Origin: Streptomyces acidicola
Lineage (GTDB): Bacteria; Actinomycetota; Actinomycetes; Streptomycetales; Streptomycetaceae
NCBI RefSeq assembly: GCF_009377235.1
Contig: NZ_VMNX01000006.1
Coordinates: 50,170-114,169, forward strand
Reading direction: 5' to 3'
DNA: 64,000 bases
Shown here: positions 27,702 to 35,620 of the stretch, in pieces
Layout: each line of letters opens with the position of its first letter
Position numbering within the stretch: the stretch's first letter is position 1
The notes under the pieces: model-generated
The model's input: the letters and a program-made list of their open reading frames with translations, nothing else
The model's database searches: none
What the model was told of the DNA's origin: nothing
Translations under genes and position numbers: made by a program

Positions 27702-28600
27702 CCACCGACACCGCGACCGAGGTCTTCGAAGAACACCGGCCCGTCCTGATGGGCGTCGCCTACCGCATGCTCGGTCGGGTGGCCGACGCGGAGGACGTGG
27801 TCCAAGAAGCGTGGCTGCGCTGGTCCGGTACCGACCCTGCCGACGTGCGCGAACCACGCGGCTACCTCGTCCGGATCACCACCCGGCTCGCCATCGACCG
27901 GCTGCGCCACGTGAAGTCGCGCAACGAGGCGTACGTCGGCCCCTGGCTGCCCGAGCCGTACATCACCGACTTCGCGGACACGGTTCCGGACGCCGCCGAG
28001 CGGGCCGTGCTCGCGGACTCCGTGTCGCTGGCCGTCCTCGTCGTCCTGGAATCCCTGTCACCGCTGGAGCGCGCGGTCTTCGTCCTCCGCGAGGCCTTCG
28101 GCTACCCGTATGCCGACATCGCGGCCGTCCTCGACCGCAGCGAACCCGCCGTGCGCCAGCTCGCCGGACGGGCCCGCAAGCACGTGGACGAGCGGCGGCC
28201 ACGCTACGAGGTGGACCCGGCCGAGCGCCGCGAGATGACGGAGAAGTTCCTCGCCGCCGCGGCCGGGGGCGACCTGGAGGACCTCATGTCGCTGCTGGCC
28301 CCCGACGTCCGCCTGGTGGGCGACAGCGGCGGTCTCGCGCAGGCGCCCGTGCGGGTGCTGGAGTCGGCCGACAAGGTGGGGCGGTTCATGCACGGTGCGG
28401 CCCGGAAGGGAGTACCGGACGTGTCGTTCCGTTTCATGGAGATCAACGGCGGGCCCGCGCTGGTCACCCTGTCCGGCGACAAGGTCGACAGCGTGTTGCA
28501 ACTCGACGTCGTGGACGGCCGGGTCCAGTGCGTCTACATCCTGCGCAACCCGGAGAAGCTGCTGTCGCTGACGGTCGACCACCAGCCGTCGCGGGACTAG
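27698..28600 (+). CDS. ECF sigma factor, SigJ/ECF41 group
   Basis: 300 residues from GTG 27698, preceded by GGAGGG. Sigma-2 region (about residues 8-75, HRPVLMGVAYRMLGRVADAEDVVQEAWLRW), sigma-4 region (about 110-165, LSPLERAVFVLREAFGYPYADIAAVLDRSEPAVRQLAGRA in parts), then a SnoaL/NTF2-like domain with the closing motif RNPEKL, close to the NPDKL motif of ECF41. In ECF41 the added domain controls sigma activity in place of a separate anti-sigma factor. The usual partner gene, a carboxymuconolactone-decarboxylase or oxidoreductase, is missing; the gene is instead coupled to the EamA transporter. Confidence 0.9.
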   Translation: MTTDTATEVFEEHRPVLMGVAYRMLGRVADAEDVVQEAWLRWSGTDPADVREPRGYLVRITTRLAIDRLRHVKSRNEAYVGPWLPEPYITDFADTVPDAAERAVLADSVSLAVLVVLESLSPLERAVFVLREAFGYPYADIAAVLDRSEPAVRQLAGRARKHVDERRPRYEVDPAERREMTEKFLAAAAGGDLEDLMSLLAPDVRLVGDSGGLAQAPVRVLESADKVGRFMHGAARKGVPDVSFRFMEINGGPALVTLSGDKVDSVLQLDVVDGRVQCVYILRNPEKLLSLTVDHQPSRD

Positions 28601-28634
28601 CCACCTCACCACGCAGCCGTCCTACTCCCCGGGA

Positions 28635-28648
28635 TTGGTCTTGACCAA
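28635..28648. promoter_or_regulatory. dre-like palindrome (DasR-family operator)
   Basis: TTGGTCTTGACCAA is a perfect 6-2-6 palindrome that differs from the core DasR element TGGTCTAGACCA, as I recall it, only in the central two bases. It covers the -35 hexamer TTGACC of the promoter at 28641-28669, so binding would repress the downstream gntR-type gene. Confidence 0.65.
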
Positions 28649-28669
28649 GGGTGAGGGCCGCCTTATGGT
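28641..28669 (+). promoter_or_regulatory. Sigma-70-like promoter of the GntR gene
   Basis: TTGACC (28641-28646), 17-bp spacer, TATGGT (28664-28669). An AT-rich segment about 20 bp downstream (TTTAATAAAC) could hold a second -10. The gene's GTG lies 78 bp after the -10. Confidence 0.55.
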
Positions 28670-28746
28670 CGCAGAGAAAGTGCAACAACCTTTAATAAAC
28701 AAGGGCGCTAAAACGCCGCCGGCCACGGCGAAACGCGGAGGACAGG

Positions 28747-29508
28747 GTGGGGACCACGCAGCTCGAAACGGCGCCGGAGCCGAAGTACTGGCACCTCAAG
28801 ACCGTGCTCAGTGAAGCACTGGACTCCGAGTTCTCGGTGGGTGAGATCCTGCCCAACGAGCGTGACCTGGCGGCCCGCTTCGGCGTGGCCCGCGCCACGC
28901 TCCGCCAGGCACTGGAGCAGCTCGAACTGGAAGGCCGGCTCCAGCGCCGCCGCGGAGTCGGCACCACTGTCGCCCCGCCGCGCATGGGGGTGGCCGTCGG
29001 AACCGAGGAGCACACCTGGCCGGGCGCGGCCGGCGACGCCTGGCAGCCCGCCGACTGCACGGTGGCGGCTCCGCCCGCGGCGGTGGCCGACCTCCTGGAG
29101 TCCGTCCACGGCGAGCAGGTGCACACGGTGCGCCGCTCCCGGGTGAGCCGAGGCCAGCCCGTCGCCGCCGAACTGGTCTACGTCCCGGCGTCCTCCGTGC
29201 CCGCCCTCCCCGCCATAGACACCCCTTCCGGTGCGGCCCGCGCGCGTGCCGTGCTGCGCGAGCTCCGGCACCTGGAGCTGGAGGGCCAGGACCGTGCGGT
29301 GGAGCTGGGCTCGGCCAGCGCGGAGGACGCCAAGGAGCTCGACCGGCTGCCCGGCGCCCCGGTCCTCGTCGTCACGACCCGCTTCTTCGCCGCGGGGCGC
29401 ACCGCGGCGGTCTCCGTGGCCACCTACCGGGCCGACACCTGCCGGCTGACCTTCGGTGACCACGACGGTGTCGAGATCCACCACGGTCCGGAGCGCCGCG
29501 CCTCCTGA
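28747..29508 (+). CDS. GntR/HutC-family regulator, DasR-like
   Basis: 253 residues from GTG 28747. Winged helix at about residues 12-78 opens with PKYWHLKTVL and includes LPNERDLAARFGVARATLRQALEQLELEGRL, closely matching the DasR layout; a UTRA ligand domain follows (about 95-245). DasR responds to glucosamine-6-phosphate and controls chitin and aminosugar use. This is a paralogue, so its ligand may differ, but a dre-like palindrome sits on its own promoter, which suggests autoregulation or DasR control. A strong terminator follows the gene, then the convergent ROK regulator. Confidence 0.88.
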   Translation: MGTTQLETAPEPKYWHLKTVLSEALDSEFSVGEILPNERDLAARFGVARATLRQALEQLELEGRLQRRRGVGTTVAPPRMGVAVGTEEHTWPGAAGDAWQPADCTVAAPPAAVADLLESVHGEQVHTVRRSRVSRGQPVAAELVYVPASSVPALPAIDTPSGAARARAVLRELRHLELEGQDRAVELGSASAEDAKELDRLPGAPVLVVTTRFFAAGRTAAVSVATYRADTCRLTFGDHDGVEIHHGPERRAS

Positions 29509-29530
29509 ACCGTCCGAGAAGCCGCACCAG

Positions 29531-29563
29531 TCGCGCCCCGGGATGTCCGGGGCGCGATTTTCT
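29531..29563 (+). terminator. Rho-independent terminator of the GntR gene
   Basis: TCGCGCCCCGG and CCGGGGCGCGA form a perfect 11-bp stem with a 5-nt loop, followed by TTTTCTGT. The T tract reads on the plus strand, 22 bp after the GntR stop; from the other side no T tract exists. Confidence 0.88.
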
Positions 29564-29593
29564 GTGCCCGACCGCGCGAGGCTCCTCTGCCGC

Positions 29594-30751
29594 TCAGCGC
29601 CGCGCCGTCACCGTGCTCTCCACCGCGAACAGCTCCTCCTCCACATGGTCCAGCGCCAACCGCAGTGCCCCGGTCGCGACGGCCGCCGCACCCAGCTTGG
29701 AGAGCGTCACCCTGGGAGGGCGCAGACAGCAGCGCGCCAGTTCGCCGCGCAGCGGGTCGAGCACGCCGTCCAGGCCGGCCGCCCAGCCGCCGATGACGAC
29801 CACCTCGGGGTCGAGTGCCAGGACGAGCGTCGCCACGTCGTGGACGAGCCGGTCGACGAAGCGGTCGACGGCCGCGCGGGCCCGCTCGTCGCCCTCACGC
29901 GCGTGCGCGAACACCTCGGCCACCGCCTGCTCGTCCAGGGGATGCAGGGGCTCGTCGGTGGTCGACAGCAACGCCTCCGGCCTGGCGCCGCGGCCCAGCA
30001 GATGCAGGGCTCCGATCTCCCCGGCCGCGCCCCCGAACCCCCGGTGCAGCCGCCCGCCGATCAACGAACCGGCGCCGGGGCTGAGGCCCGCCAGCACGAA
30101 CACCATGTCGTCGGAGTCGGTGCCCGCGCCCTTCCAGTGCTCGGCGACCGCCGCCGCGTTGGCATCGTTCTCGACCAGCACCGGGCACTTGAACGAACGG
30201 CTCAGCCGCTCGCCCAGCTTCAGCCCCGTCCACTCCGGAAGGGCCGTGCCCAGCCGCACCGTGCCGTCGGTCTCGACGACCCCGGGGCTGCCCACGCCGA
30301 CCGCACGCAGCGAGCCGCGGGAGACGCCCACGCGGCGCAGCAGTTCCGCGACCGTCGTGCGCAGCCGCTCCAGCCGTTCGTCCGCCGGCGCCTTCTCGTC
30401 GACGTCCTTGGACAGCGTGCCCAGCACCTGGCCGTCCAGATCCGCGACGAGCGCTGTCACCCGGTGGGCTCCGATGTCCAGGCCCAGCAGATGACCGGCC
30501 TCCGCCCGGAACCGGAACCGCCGCGCGGGCCGCCCCTGCCGCCGTGCGGCGCCCTCGTCGGCCGCCCGCTCCACGACGAGTCCCGTCTCGACCAGCCCCT
30601 CGACCACGCCCTCGACCGTCGGCCGGGACAGACCGGTCACCCGGGTGATCTCGGTCAGCGTCGCGTGGTCCGTCGCGCGCAACGCGTGCAGCACCACCGC
30701 TGAATTGATCCTGCGCAGCAGCGAAGGGTCCCCGCCGGTCAGCCGCCCCAA
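29594..30751 (-). CDS. ROK-family transcriptional regulator
   Basis: 385 residues. Amino-terminal winged helix (about 8-70, HALRATDHATLTEITRVTGLSRPTVEGVVEGL) followed by the sugar-kinase-like ROK domain: phosphate motif LGLDIGAHRVTALVAD, GVGSPGVVE, ENDANAAAVAEHW and GGAAGEIGALH. The CxCGxxGC zinc motif of typical ROK repressors is absent (HLLGRGARPEALLS stands in its place), so sugar binding may be altered. Such proteins repress or activate sugar-uptake genes. No sugar gene is adjacent; it converges with the DasR-like regulator. Confidence 0.88.
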   Translation of the reverse strand: MGRLTGGDPSLLRRINSAVVLHALRATDHATLTEITRVTGLSRPTVEGVVEGLVETGLVVERAADEGAARRQGRPARRFRFRAEAGHLLGLDIGAHRVTALVADLDGQVLGTLSKDVDEKAPADERLERLRTTVAELLRRVGVSRGSLRAVGVGSPGVVETDGTVRLGTALPEWTGLKLGERLSRSFKCPVLVENDANAAAVAEHWKGAGTDSDDMVFVLAGLSPGAGSLIGGRLHRGFGGAAGEIGALHLLGRGARPEALLSTTDEPLHPLDEQAVAEVFAHAREGDERARAAVDRFVDRLVHDVATLVLALDPEVVVIGGWAAGLDGVLDPLRGELARCCLRPPRVTLSKLGAAAVATGALRLALDHVEEELFAVESTVTARR

Positions 30752-30871
30752 CGTCCGTCCTCCCAGCTCGTGCGCGTGTTGGGCGGATGGTACTCGTCCT
30801 GGCCGACAGCGGCGAGGGCCGCAGCGTCCGGACCGGTGGCGGGCCTGGACGGCGCAGTAGCGGCGCTCCCG

Positions 30872-31534
30872 TCAGCCCGGAGCCACGAACCCCGACTCGT
30901 ACGCCGCGATCACGGCCTGCGTACGGTCCCGCGCGCCGAGCTTGGCGAGGACGGAACTCACATGCGACTTCACCGTCTCCGTGCCGACGACCAGCCGCCG
31001 GGCGATCTCCGCGTTGGACAGTCCGCGGGCCATCAGCCGCAGCACCTCCGCCTCCCGGCCCGTCAGCGCGGCCCGCTCCATGGCCGCCCGCGCCTCCCGG
31101 TTCCCGCCGTCGTCCCCGTACTCGGCGGCCAACTGCCGCACCGACGCCGGGAACAGCAGCGACTCGCCCTCCGCCACCAGCCGCACGGCGTGCACGATCT
31201 CCGCAGGCCGGGCTCGCTTCAGCAGGAATCCGTCGGCGCCCGCCCGCAGCGCCTCGTACACGTACTCGTCGTTCTCGAACGTCGTCACCACGAGGATCTT
31301 CGGCGGCTCCGGCACGGTCCGCAGCACCGCACGCGTGGCCTCGATGCCGTCCAGCAGCGGCATACGGACGTCCATGGCCACGACGTCCGGCCGCAGTTGC
31401 CGCACCAAGGGGATCACCGCGGCACCGTCGGCCGCCTCCCCGACGACCTCGATGTCGGGCTGCGACTCCAGTACGGCTCGCAGCCCAGCGCGCACGAGGG
31501 GTTCGTCGTCGACGAGCAGGACGGTGACCGGCAT
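30872..31534 (-). CDS. NarL/LuxR-type response regulator
   Basis: 220 residues: receiver domain (acidic pair in VDDEPLVRAGL, phospho-acceptor Asp in DVVAMDVRMPLLDG, Thr in LVVTTFEN, Lys in LLKRARP) and a LuxR-type HTH near the end (LTGREAEVLRLMARGLSNAEIARRLVVGTETVKSHVSSVL, split over two helices). It lies 67 bp after the kinase gene. The divergent ABC-2 transporter beyond the kinase is the likely target, as in many actinobacterial antibiotic-resistance or envelope-stress sets. Confidence 0.93.
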   Translation of the reverse strand: MPVTVLLVDDEPLVRAGLRAVLESQPDIEVVGEAADGAAVIPLVRQLRPDVVAMDVRMPLLDGIEATRAVLRTVPEPPKILVVTTFENDEYVYEALRAGADGFLLKRARPAEIVHAVRLVAEGESLLFPASVRQLAAEYGDDGGNREARAAMERAALTGREAEVLRLMARGLSNAEIARRLVVGTETVKSHVSSVLAKLGARDRTQAVIAAYESGFVAPG

Positions 31535-31601
31535 CCGGTCAGCCTAGATCAACAGTGCGATGCCAGGGTCGGCTTCCGGCCTGCGCGGGCGCCGCCACCG
31601 G

Positions 31602-32756
31602 TCAGCGCAGCGGCAGCTCGACCCGCACCTGCCAGTCGCCCCGGTCCGGGCCCGTCTGCGCCCGGCCACCGAGCAACGCCGCACGCTCCCGTATCCCCCG
31701 CAGCCCGCTGCCCCGCCCCGGCCCGGGTATCTCCGCGGTCAGCGGGTTGCGGACCTCCAGGCCGAGCGAGCCGCCCGCCACCGCGACGCGGACCTGGACG
31801 GGCACGCCGCCCGCATGCCGCAGCACATTCGTCAGCGATTCCTGGAGGATGCGGTAACCCTCGCGGGAGACCGGGCCGGGCACGGTCTCCAGGGGCCCGG
31901 AGAGCTCGGCGTCGACCTTGGCGCCGGAGGCCCGCGCCGACTCCAGCAGCCGGTCGGCCTCGGTCAGGGTCGGGCGGCTGCTCACCGGGCGGTCCGCCTC
32001 GCGCAGGATGCCGAGGACCCGCTCCAGGTCCTCCAGCGCGGCCCGGCCGGTGTCCTCGATGGCGTCCAGGGCCCGGTCCGTGAACTCCGGGTCGCCCGCG
32101 GCCCGCGCCGCCCCCGCCTGCACCACCGCCACCGTCAGCGCGTGCCCGATGGAGTCGTGCAGCTCCCGGGCGATGCGGTTGCGCTCCAACAACTGCTCGG
32201 TGCGCTCCTCCAGGGCGGCGAGCCGCTCGGCCGGGGAGGGCCCGAGCAGGCGGCGCGCGATGGCGGTGACCAGCTCTCCGAGACCGACCACGAGGCCGTA
32301 CAGCGCGATGAGGGGGAGCAGAGCCAGCAGGGCGTACGCCCAGTGCGGCTGCGCGATGTCGAGGATGGGGTTGTCGTACGGCACGCGCCCGAACGCCGCC
32401 CCCATCAGGTCGAAGGTGAGCAACGGCCCCCAGGTGGTGGTGCCCATGGCCACCGCGCCCAGGGCCATCCGCACTTCCAGCCACAGCACCGTACGCAGCC
32501 GGTCCCGCCAGGTCACCGACGGCACCGTGGAGATCCCCGAGTCCCGCTTACCCGGCACCAGCAGCAACTGCGCCTGCACACCCTCGCCGTGCCGCACGGC
32601 CGGGATCAACCCGACCGGAATCAGCAGCAGCGCGGGCACCCACGGCTTCGACATGTCGATGAACAGCCACACGCTCTCGAACAGCATCGGCACCCACAGG
32701 TGCAACCAGCGCGTGTACGTCGTCCCCCGGAACAGCGGGCGCAGGAAGCGGGCCAT
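31602..32756 (-). CDS. Sensor histidine kinase (HisKA_3 type)
   Basis: 384 residues from ATG 32756; the open frame continues to 33047 but that part is antisense to the ATPase gene. Several membrane helices fill the first 190 residues, then the HisKA_3 helix with phospho-acceptor His in ERNRIARELHDSIGHALT, and the HATPase domain with ESLTNVLRHAGG and GSGLRGIRERAALLGG. It has little extracytoplasmic sequence, as in intramembrane-sensing kinases that watch an associated transporter; that fits the divergent ABC genes. Confidence 0.92.
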   Translation of the reverse strand: MARFLRPLFRGTTYTRWLHLWVPMLFESVWLFIDMSKPWVPALLLIPVGLIPAVRHGEGVQAQLLLVPGKRDSGISTVPSVTWRDRLRTVLWLEVRMALGAVAMGTTTWGPLLTFDLMGAAFGRVPYDNPILDIAQPHWAYALLALLPLIALYGLVVGLGELVTAIARRLLGPSPAERLAALEERTEQLLERNRIARELHDSIGHALTVAVVQAGAARAAGDPEFTDRALDAIEDTGRAALEDLERVLGILREADRPVSSRPTLTEADRLLESARASGAKVDAELSGPLETVPGPVSREGYRILQESLTNVLRHAGGVPVQVRVAVAGGSLGLEVRNPLTAEIPGPGRGSGLRGIRERAALLGGRAQTGPDRGDWQVRVELPLR

Positions 32757-32790
32757 TCCGGCATCCTGCCAGCCACCACTGACAACGGAC

Positions 32791-32808
32791 CTCCCCCGAG
32801 CGGGGGAG
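32791..32808. promoter_or_regulatory. Perfect palindrome between two-component and ABC genes
   Basis: CTCCCCC, GAGC, GGGGGAG: a perfect 7-bp inverted repeat in the 109-bp divergent gap, followed by CCCGGGGGAG at 32821. It may be the response-regulator site or an RNA hairpin in a leader; the sequence alone cannot decide. Confidence 0.35.
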
Positions 32809-32865
32809 ACGATCTCCGCGCCCGGGGGAGGAACCGACCCCGTTCCCCGGGCCAGGCTGTCCAAC

Positions 32866-33795
32866 ATGACCAGCATCGACACACAGGACCTCACCAAGGA
32901 GTACGGCAGCAACCGCGCCGTGGACCACCTCACCTTCCGCGTGCTCCCCGGCCGGGTCACCGGCTTCCTCGGCCCGAACGGCGCCGGGAAGTCCACCACC
33001 CTGCGCCTCGTCCTCGGCCTGGACCGCCCGACGTCCGGCACCGCCACGGTCGGCGGCCGCGCCTACGCCACCCTCGACGAACCCCTGCGCCACGTGGGCG
33101 CGCTGCTCGACGCCCAGGCACCGCACGGTTCACGGACCGCCCGCGACCATCTGCGGGCGCTCGCGGCAGGCAACCGCATCGGGGCCGGCCGCGTCGACGA
33201 GGTCCTGGAGGAGGCCGGACTGGCCTCGGTCGCGCGGCGCCGCGTGAAGACGTACTCCCTGGGGATGCGCCAGCGCCTGGGCATCGCGGCCGCCCTGCTC
33301 GGCGACCCGCCCGTGGTGCTGCTCGACGAACCGTCCAACGGTCTGGACCCCGAAGGCATCATCTGGATCCGCGAACTGCTGCGCCGCCTCGCCCGCGAGG
33401 GCCGCACCGTCCTGGTCTCCAGTCACCTCATGAACGAGACCGCGTCCTTCGCCGACCACCTGATCGTCCTCGGCCGCGGACGGCTGCTCGCCGACACTCC
33501 CATGCGGGACTTCATCCACGCGCGCGTGGAGCCGCGCGTCCGGGTACGCACCACCGACGGCCCCGCACTGCGGGGGCTCCTCACGCGGCACGGTTACGAA
33601 GCGAGCGAGGACGACGAGGGGCGGTGGACCGTCCACCACGCGCGCGTGGAGGACATCGGCCGCCTCGCCTCGGATGCCGGACTGCCCCTCCTCGAACTCT
33701 CGGCGGAAGAGGGCACCTTGGAACAGGCCTACCTCGATCTGACGGCCGCAGAAGCCGAGTTCACCTCGACCCCCGCCCAGCCCCAGGAGGCCTGA
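32866..33795 (+). CDS. ABC transporter ATP-binding protein (ABC-2, drug/antibiotic type)
   Basis: 309 residues. Walker A GPNGAGKSTT, signature YSLGMRQRLGIAAALL, Walker B VVLLDEPSNGLDPEGI, switch His in SSHLMNE, then about 90 residues of carboxyl extension (VRVRTTDGPALRGLL) as in DrrA/CcmA-type proteins. It energises the permease 2 bp downstream. Divergent from the NarL-type two-component system, which probably senses the substrate. The start ATG has GGCCAGG-type weak upstream pairing. Confidence 0.93.
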   Translation: MTSIDTQDLTKEYGSNRAVDHLTFRVLPGRVTGFLGPNGAGKSTTLRLVLGLDRPTSGTATVGGRAYATLDEPLRHVGALLDAQAPHGSRTARDHLRALAAGNRIGAGRVDEVLEEAGLASVARRRVKTYSLGMRQRLGIAAALLGDPPVVLLDEPSNGLDPEGIIWIRELLRRLAREGRTVLVSSHLMNETASFADHLIVLGRGRLLADTPMRDFIHARVEPRVRVRTTDGPALRGLLTRHGYEASEDDEGRWTVHHARVEDIGRLASDAGLPLLELSAEEGTLEQAYLDLTAAEAEFTSTPAQPQEA

Positions 33796-33797
33796 TC

Positions 33798-34517
33798 ATG
33801 GCGTTCGCACCCGTACTCCACGCCGAGTGGATCAAGATCCGTACCCTGCGGTCGATGCTCTGGGCCCTCGGCGCGATCGTCTTCGCCACCGCGGCCTTCT
33901 CGGCGCTCGCCGCACTCGACGGAGGCGGGGACTTCGACCCGCTGTTCGCGGCGTTCTTCGGGGTCAGTTTCGGGCAGGTCGCGGCGGTCGCCTTCGGCGC
34001 GACGGCCGTCTCGTCCGAGTTCCAGGCCGGCGCCCTTCGCGTCTCGTTGTCCGCCGTCCCCCAGCGGGGGCGGTGGTTCGCGGCCAAGGCGGTGGCCGTC
34101 GGCGTACCGGCTCTGGCCGTCGGTCTGGTCACGGGCGTCGTGAGCCTGGCCGTGGGCACGGCGGTCCTCGGCGAGAAGGCGAACGGGCTCACCTGGACCG
34201 AGGGACTGCGCGGCACCGTCGGCTGCGGCGTCTACCTGGCGCTGATGGCCCTGCTCGCGGCCGGACTCACGGCCCTGCTGCGCAGCGGTGTCGCCACACT
34301 CGGCATCCTGATCCCCTTTCTGCTCCTCGTGTCCTTCGTGGTCGGAGACAAGTCCGGCACCGTCGCCGACTTCCTGCCCGACAAGGCGGGACAGGTGGTT
34401 CTCCACGAGACGCCCGAGGGCACGCTCGGGCCCTGGAGCGGGCTGGCGGTGACCGCGTGCTGGACGGTGGCGGCGCTGCTGGCGGGAGCCTGGAGCATAC
34501 GGCGCCGGGACGCGTGA
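33798..34517 (+). CDS. ABC-2-type permease
   Basis: 239 residues with six hydrophobic helices; opens FAPVLHAEWIKIRTLRSMLW, the usual start of Streptomyces ABC-2 permeases, and closes with SIRRRDA. AGGAGG lies 8 nt before the ATG, inside the last codons of the ATPase gene. Two copies with two ATPases would form an exporter; the substrate is unknown, with antimicrobial detoxification a reasonable guess from the neighbouring two-component genes. Confidence 0.9.
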   Translation: MAFAPVLHAEWIKIRTLRSMLWALGAIVFATAAFSALAALDGGGDFDPLFAAFFGVSFGQVAAVAFGATAVSSEFQAGALRVSLSAVPQRGRWFAAKAVAVGVPALAVGLVTGVVSLAVGTAVLGEKANGLTWTEGLRGTVGCGVYLALMALLAAGLTALLRSGVATLGILIPFLLLVSFVVGDKSGTVADFLPDKAGQVVLHETPEGTLGPWSGLAVTACWTVAALLAGAWSIRRRDA

Positions 34518-34574
34518 CCTGCGGGGCAGGCGCCCCGCCTCCAACTGTCAGTCCCGGCAGGTTTACTGGACCCC

Positions 34575-35021
34575 ATGGACATCGAGCGGTACCTGGCCGC
34601 GATCGACGAGCTGTGCTCCCGCCCCTTCCCGGCGGAGCACGGCAGGTCGGACGCAGGCATGGCGGGACCGGGGTATTTCATCGCGGAGTTAGCGACGAGC
34701 CACGGGGCACGGACGGCCGACGCGGTGGAGCGAACAGGGACAGCGGAGGACTTCCACGACGTCAAGGAGGCCATCTCGGAGCAGCTGAACAGCCGTTGGG
34801 GGCGGCAGCAGCCGCCCTGGGGCATGCTCACCGTCAGAGTGCGCATCGATCGTGGCGAGGTGATACCCGAGCCCTGGAACACGTCGAGCCACGTCGTGGA
34901 CGAGCTGAACGTGTGGCAGGCGGACGGATCCGGCCGCTGGGTCGCCGTCGGTGTCGCCGACCGGGAGCAGGACGACGAGATACGGCTCCTGGCCATAGTG
35001 ACGGAGACGGCCCAACCGTAG
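34575..35021 (+). CDS. Hypothetical protein
   Basis: 148 residues, unrecognised. It is a soluble, acidic protein with several tryptophans (RWGRQQPPWGML, EPWNTSS, NVWQADGSGRWVAVGV) and no signal or membrane segment. It follows the ABC permease by 57 bp but has its own likely promoter region and no functional tie to it can be seen. Codon use is normal for the window, supporting a real gene. Confidence 0.65.
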   Translation: MDIERYLAAIDELCSRPFPAEHGRSDAGMAGPGYFIAELATSHGARTADAVERTGTAEDFHDVKEAISEQLNSRWGRQQPPWGMLTVRVRIDRGEVIPEPWNTSSHVVDELNVWQADGSGRWVAVGVADREQDDEIRLLAIVTETAQP

Positions 35022-35074
35022 CCCCGGACAGCCCAGCCATAGTCCCGGGGACAGCCCGGCCATGACGACAAGTC

Positions 35075-35620
35075 CTAGGCGAGCGCCGCCTCCCGCAACC
35101 GCCCGAACTCCTCCGCCATCGTCGCGGCCGTCCAGTGCGCGTTCAGCCCACTGGGATTGGGGAGCACCCACACACGCGTGTCGCCGATCCGCCGCTCCTG
35201 CGCACCTACCGCGGCCTTGCGATCGTGGAACGCCGCCCGGTACGCCGTCACCCCCACCACGGCCAGCCAGCGCGGCCGCAGCCGCTCGACCTTGGCGGTG
35301 AGCAGACGGCCGCCCTCCGCGTACTCCTCGGCGGTCAGCTCGTCGGCACGGGCGGTCGCCCGCGCCACGACGTTCGTGATCCCGAGCCCGTACGTGGGCA
35401 ACTGGCCCTGCTCGGACGGCTTCATGAGTCGTGGTGTGAAGCCGGACAGGTGCAGAACCGGCCAGAAGCGGTTGCCGGGACGGGCGAAGTGATGGCCCGT
35501 CGCGGCCGTCATCAATCCCGGATTGATGCCGCAGAAGAGCACACGGAGACCGTCCGCGACGACGTCCGGTACGAGACGGTCGCGGGCGGCCTCCAGCTCC
35601 GCAGCGGTGAACCGCGTCAG
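35075..35620 (-). CDS. mug: G/U mismatch-specific DNA glycosylase (Mug-like), CTG start
   Basis: 181 residues. Seen: the uracil-glycosylase active motif GINPG in LFCGINPGLMTAATGHHFARPGNRFWP, and the second motif PNPSGLNAHW near the end. Asn in GINPG is the Mug-family catalytic residue. It removes uracil or ethenocytosine opposite G. No ATG, GTG or TTG is suitably placed; the conserved amino end (TRFTAAELEAARDRLVPD) is preceded by CTG, which overlaps the purB stop as CTGA. Start at CTG 35620 and coupling to purB are inferred. Confidence 0.85.
   Translation of the reverse strand: MTRFTAAELEAARDRLVPDVVADGLRVLFCGINPGLMTAATGHHFARPGNRFWPVLHLSGFTPRLMKPSEQGQLPTYGLGITNVVARATARADELTAEEYAEGGRLLTAKVERLRPRWLAVVGVTAYRAAFHDRKAAVGAQERRIGDTRVWVLPNPSGLNAHWTAATMAEEFGRLREAALA

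Noticed and set aside
32791..32830. Third copy of the 42-bp repeat
   Set aside because: It shares only G/C runs and not the GCCGAGAG core.
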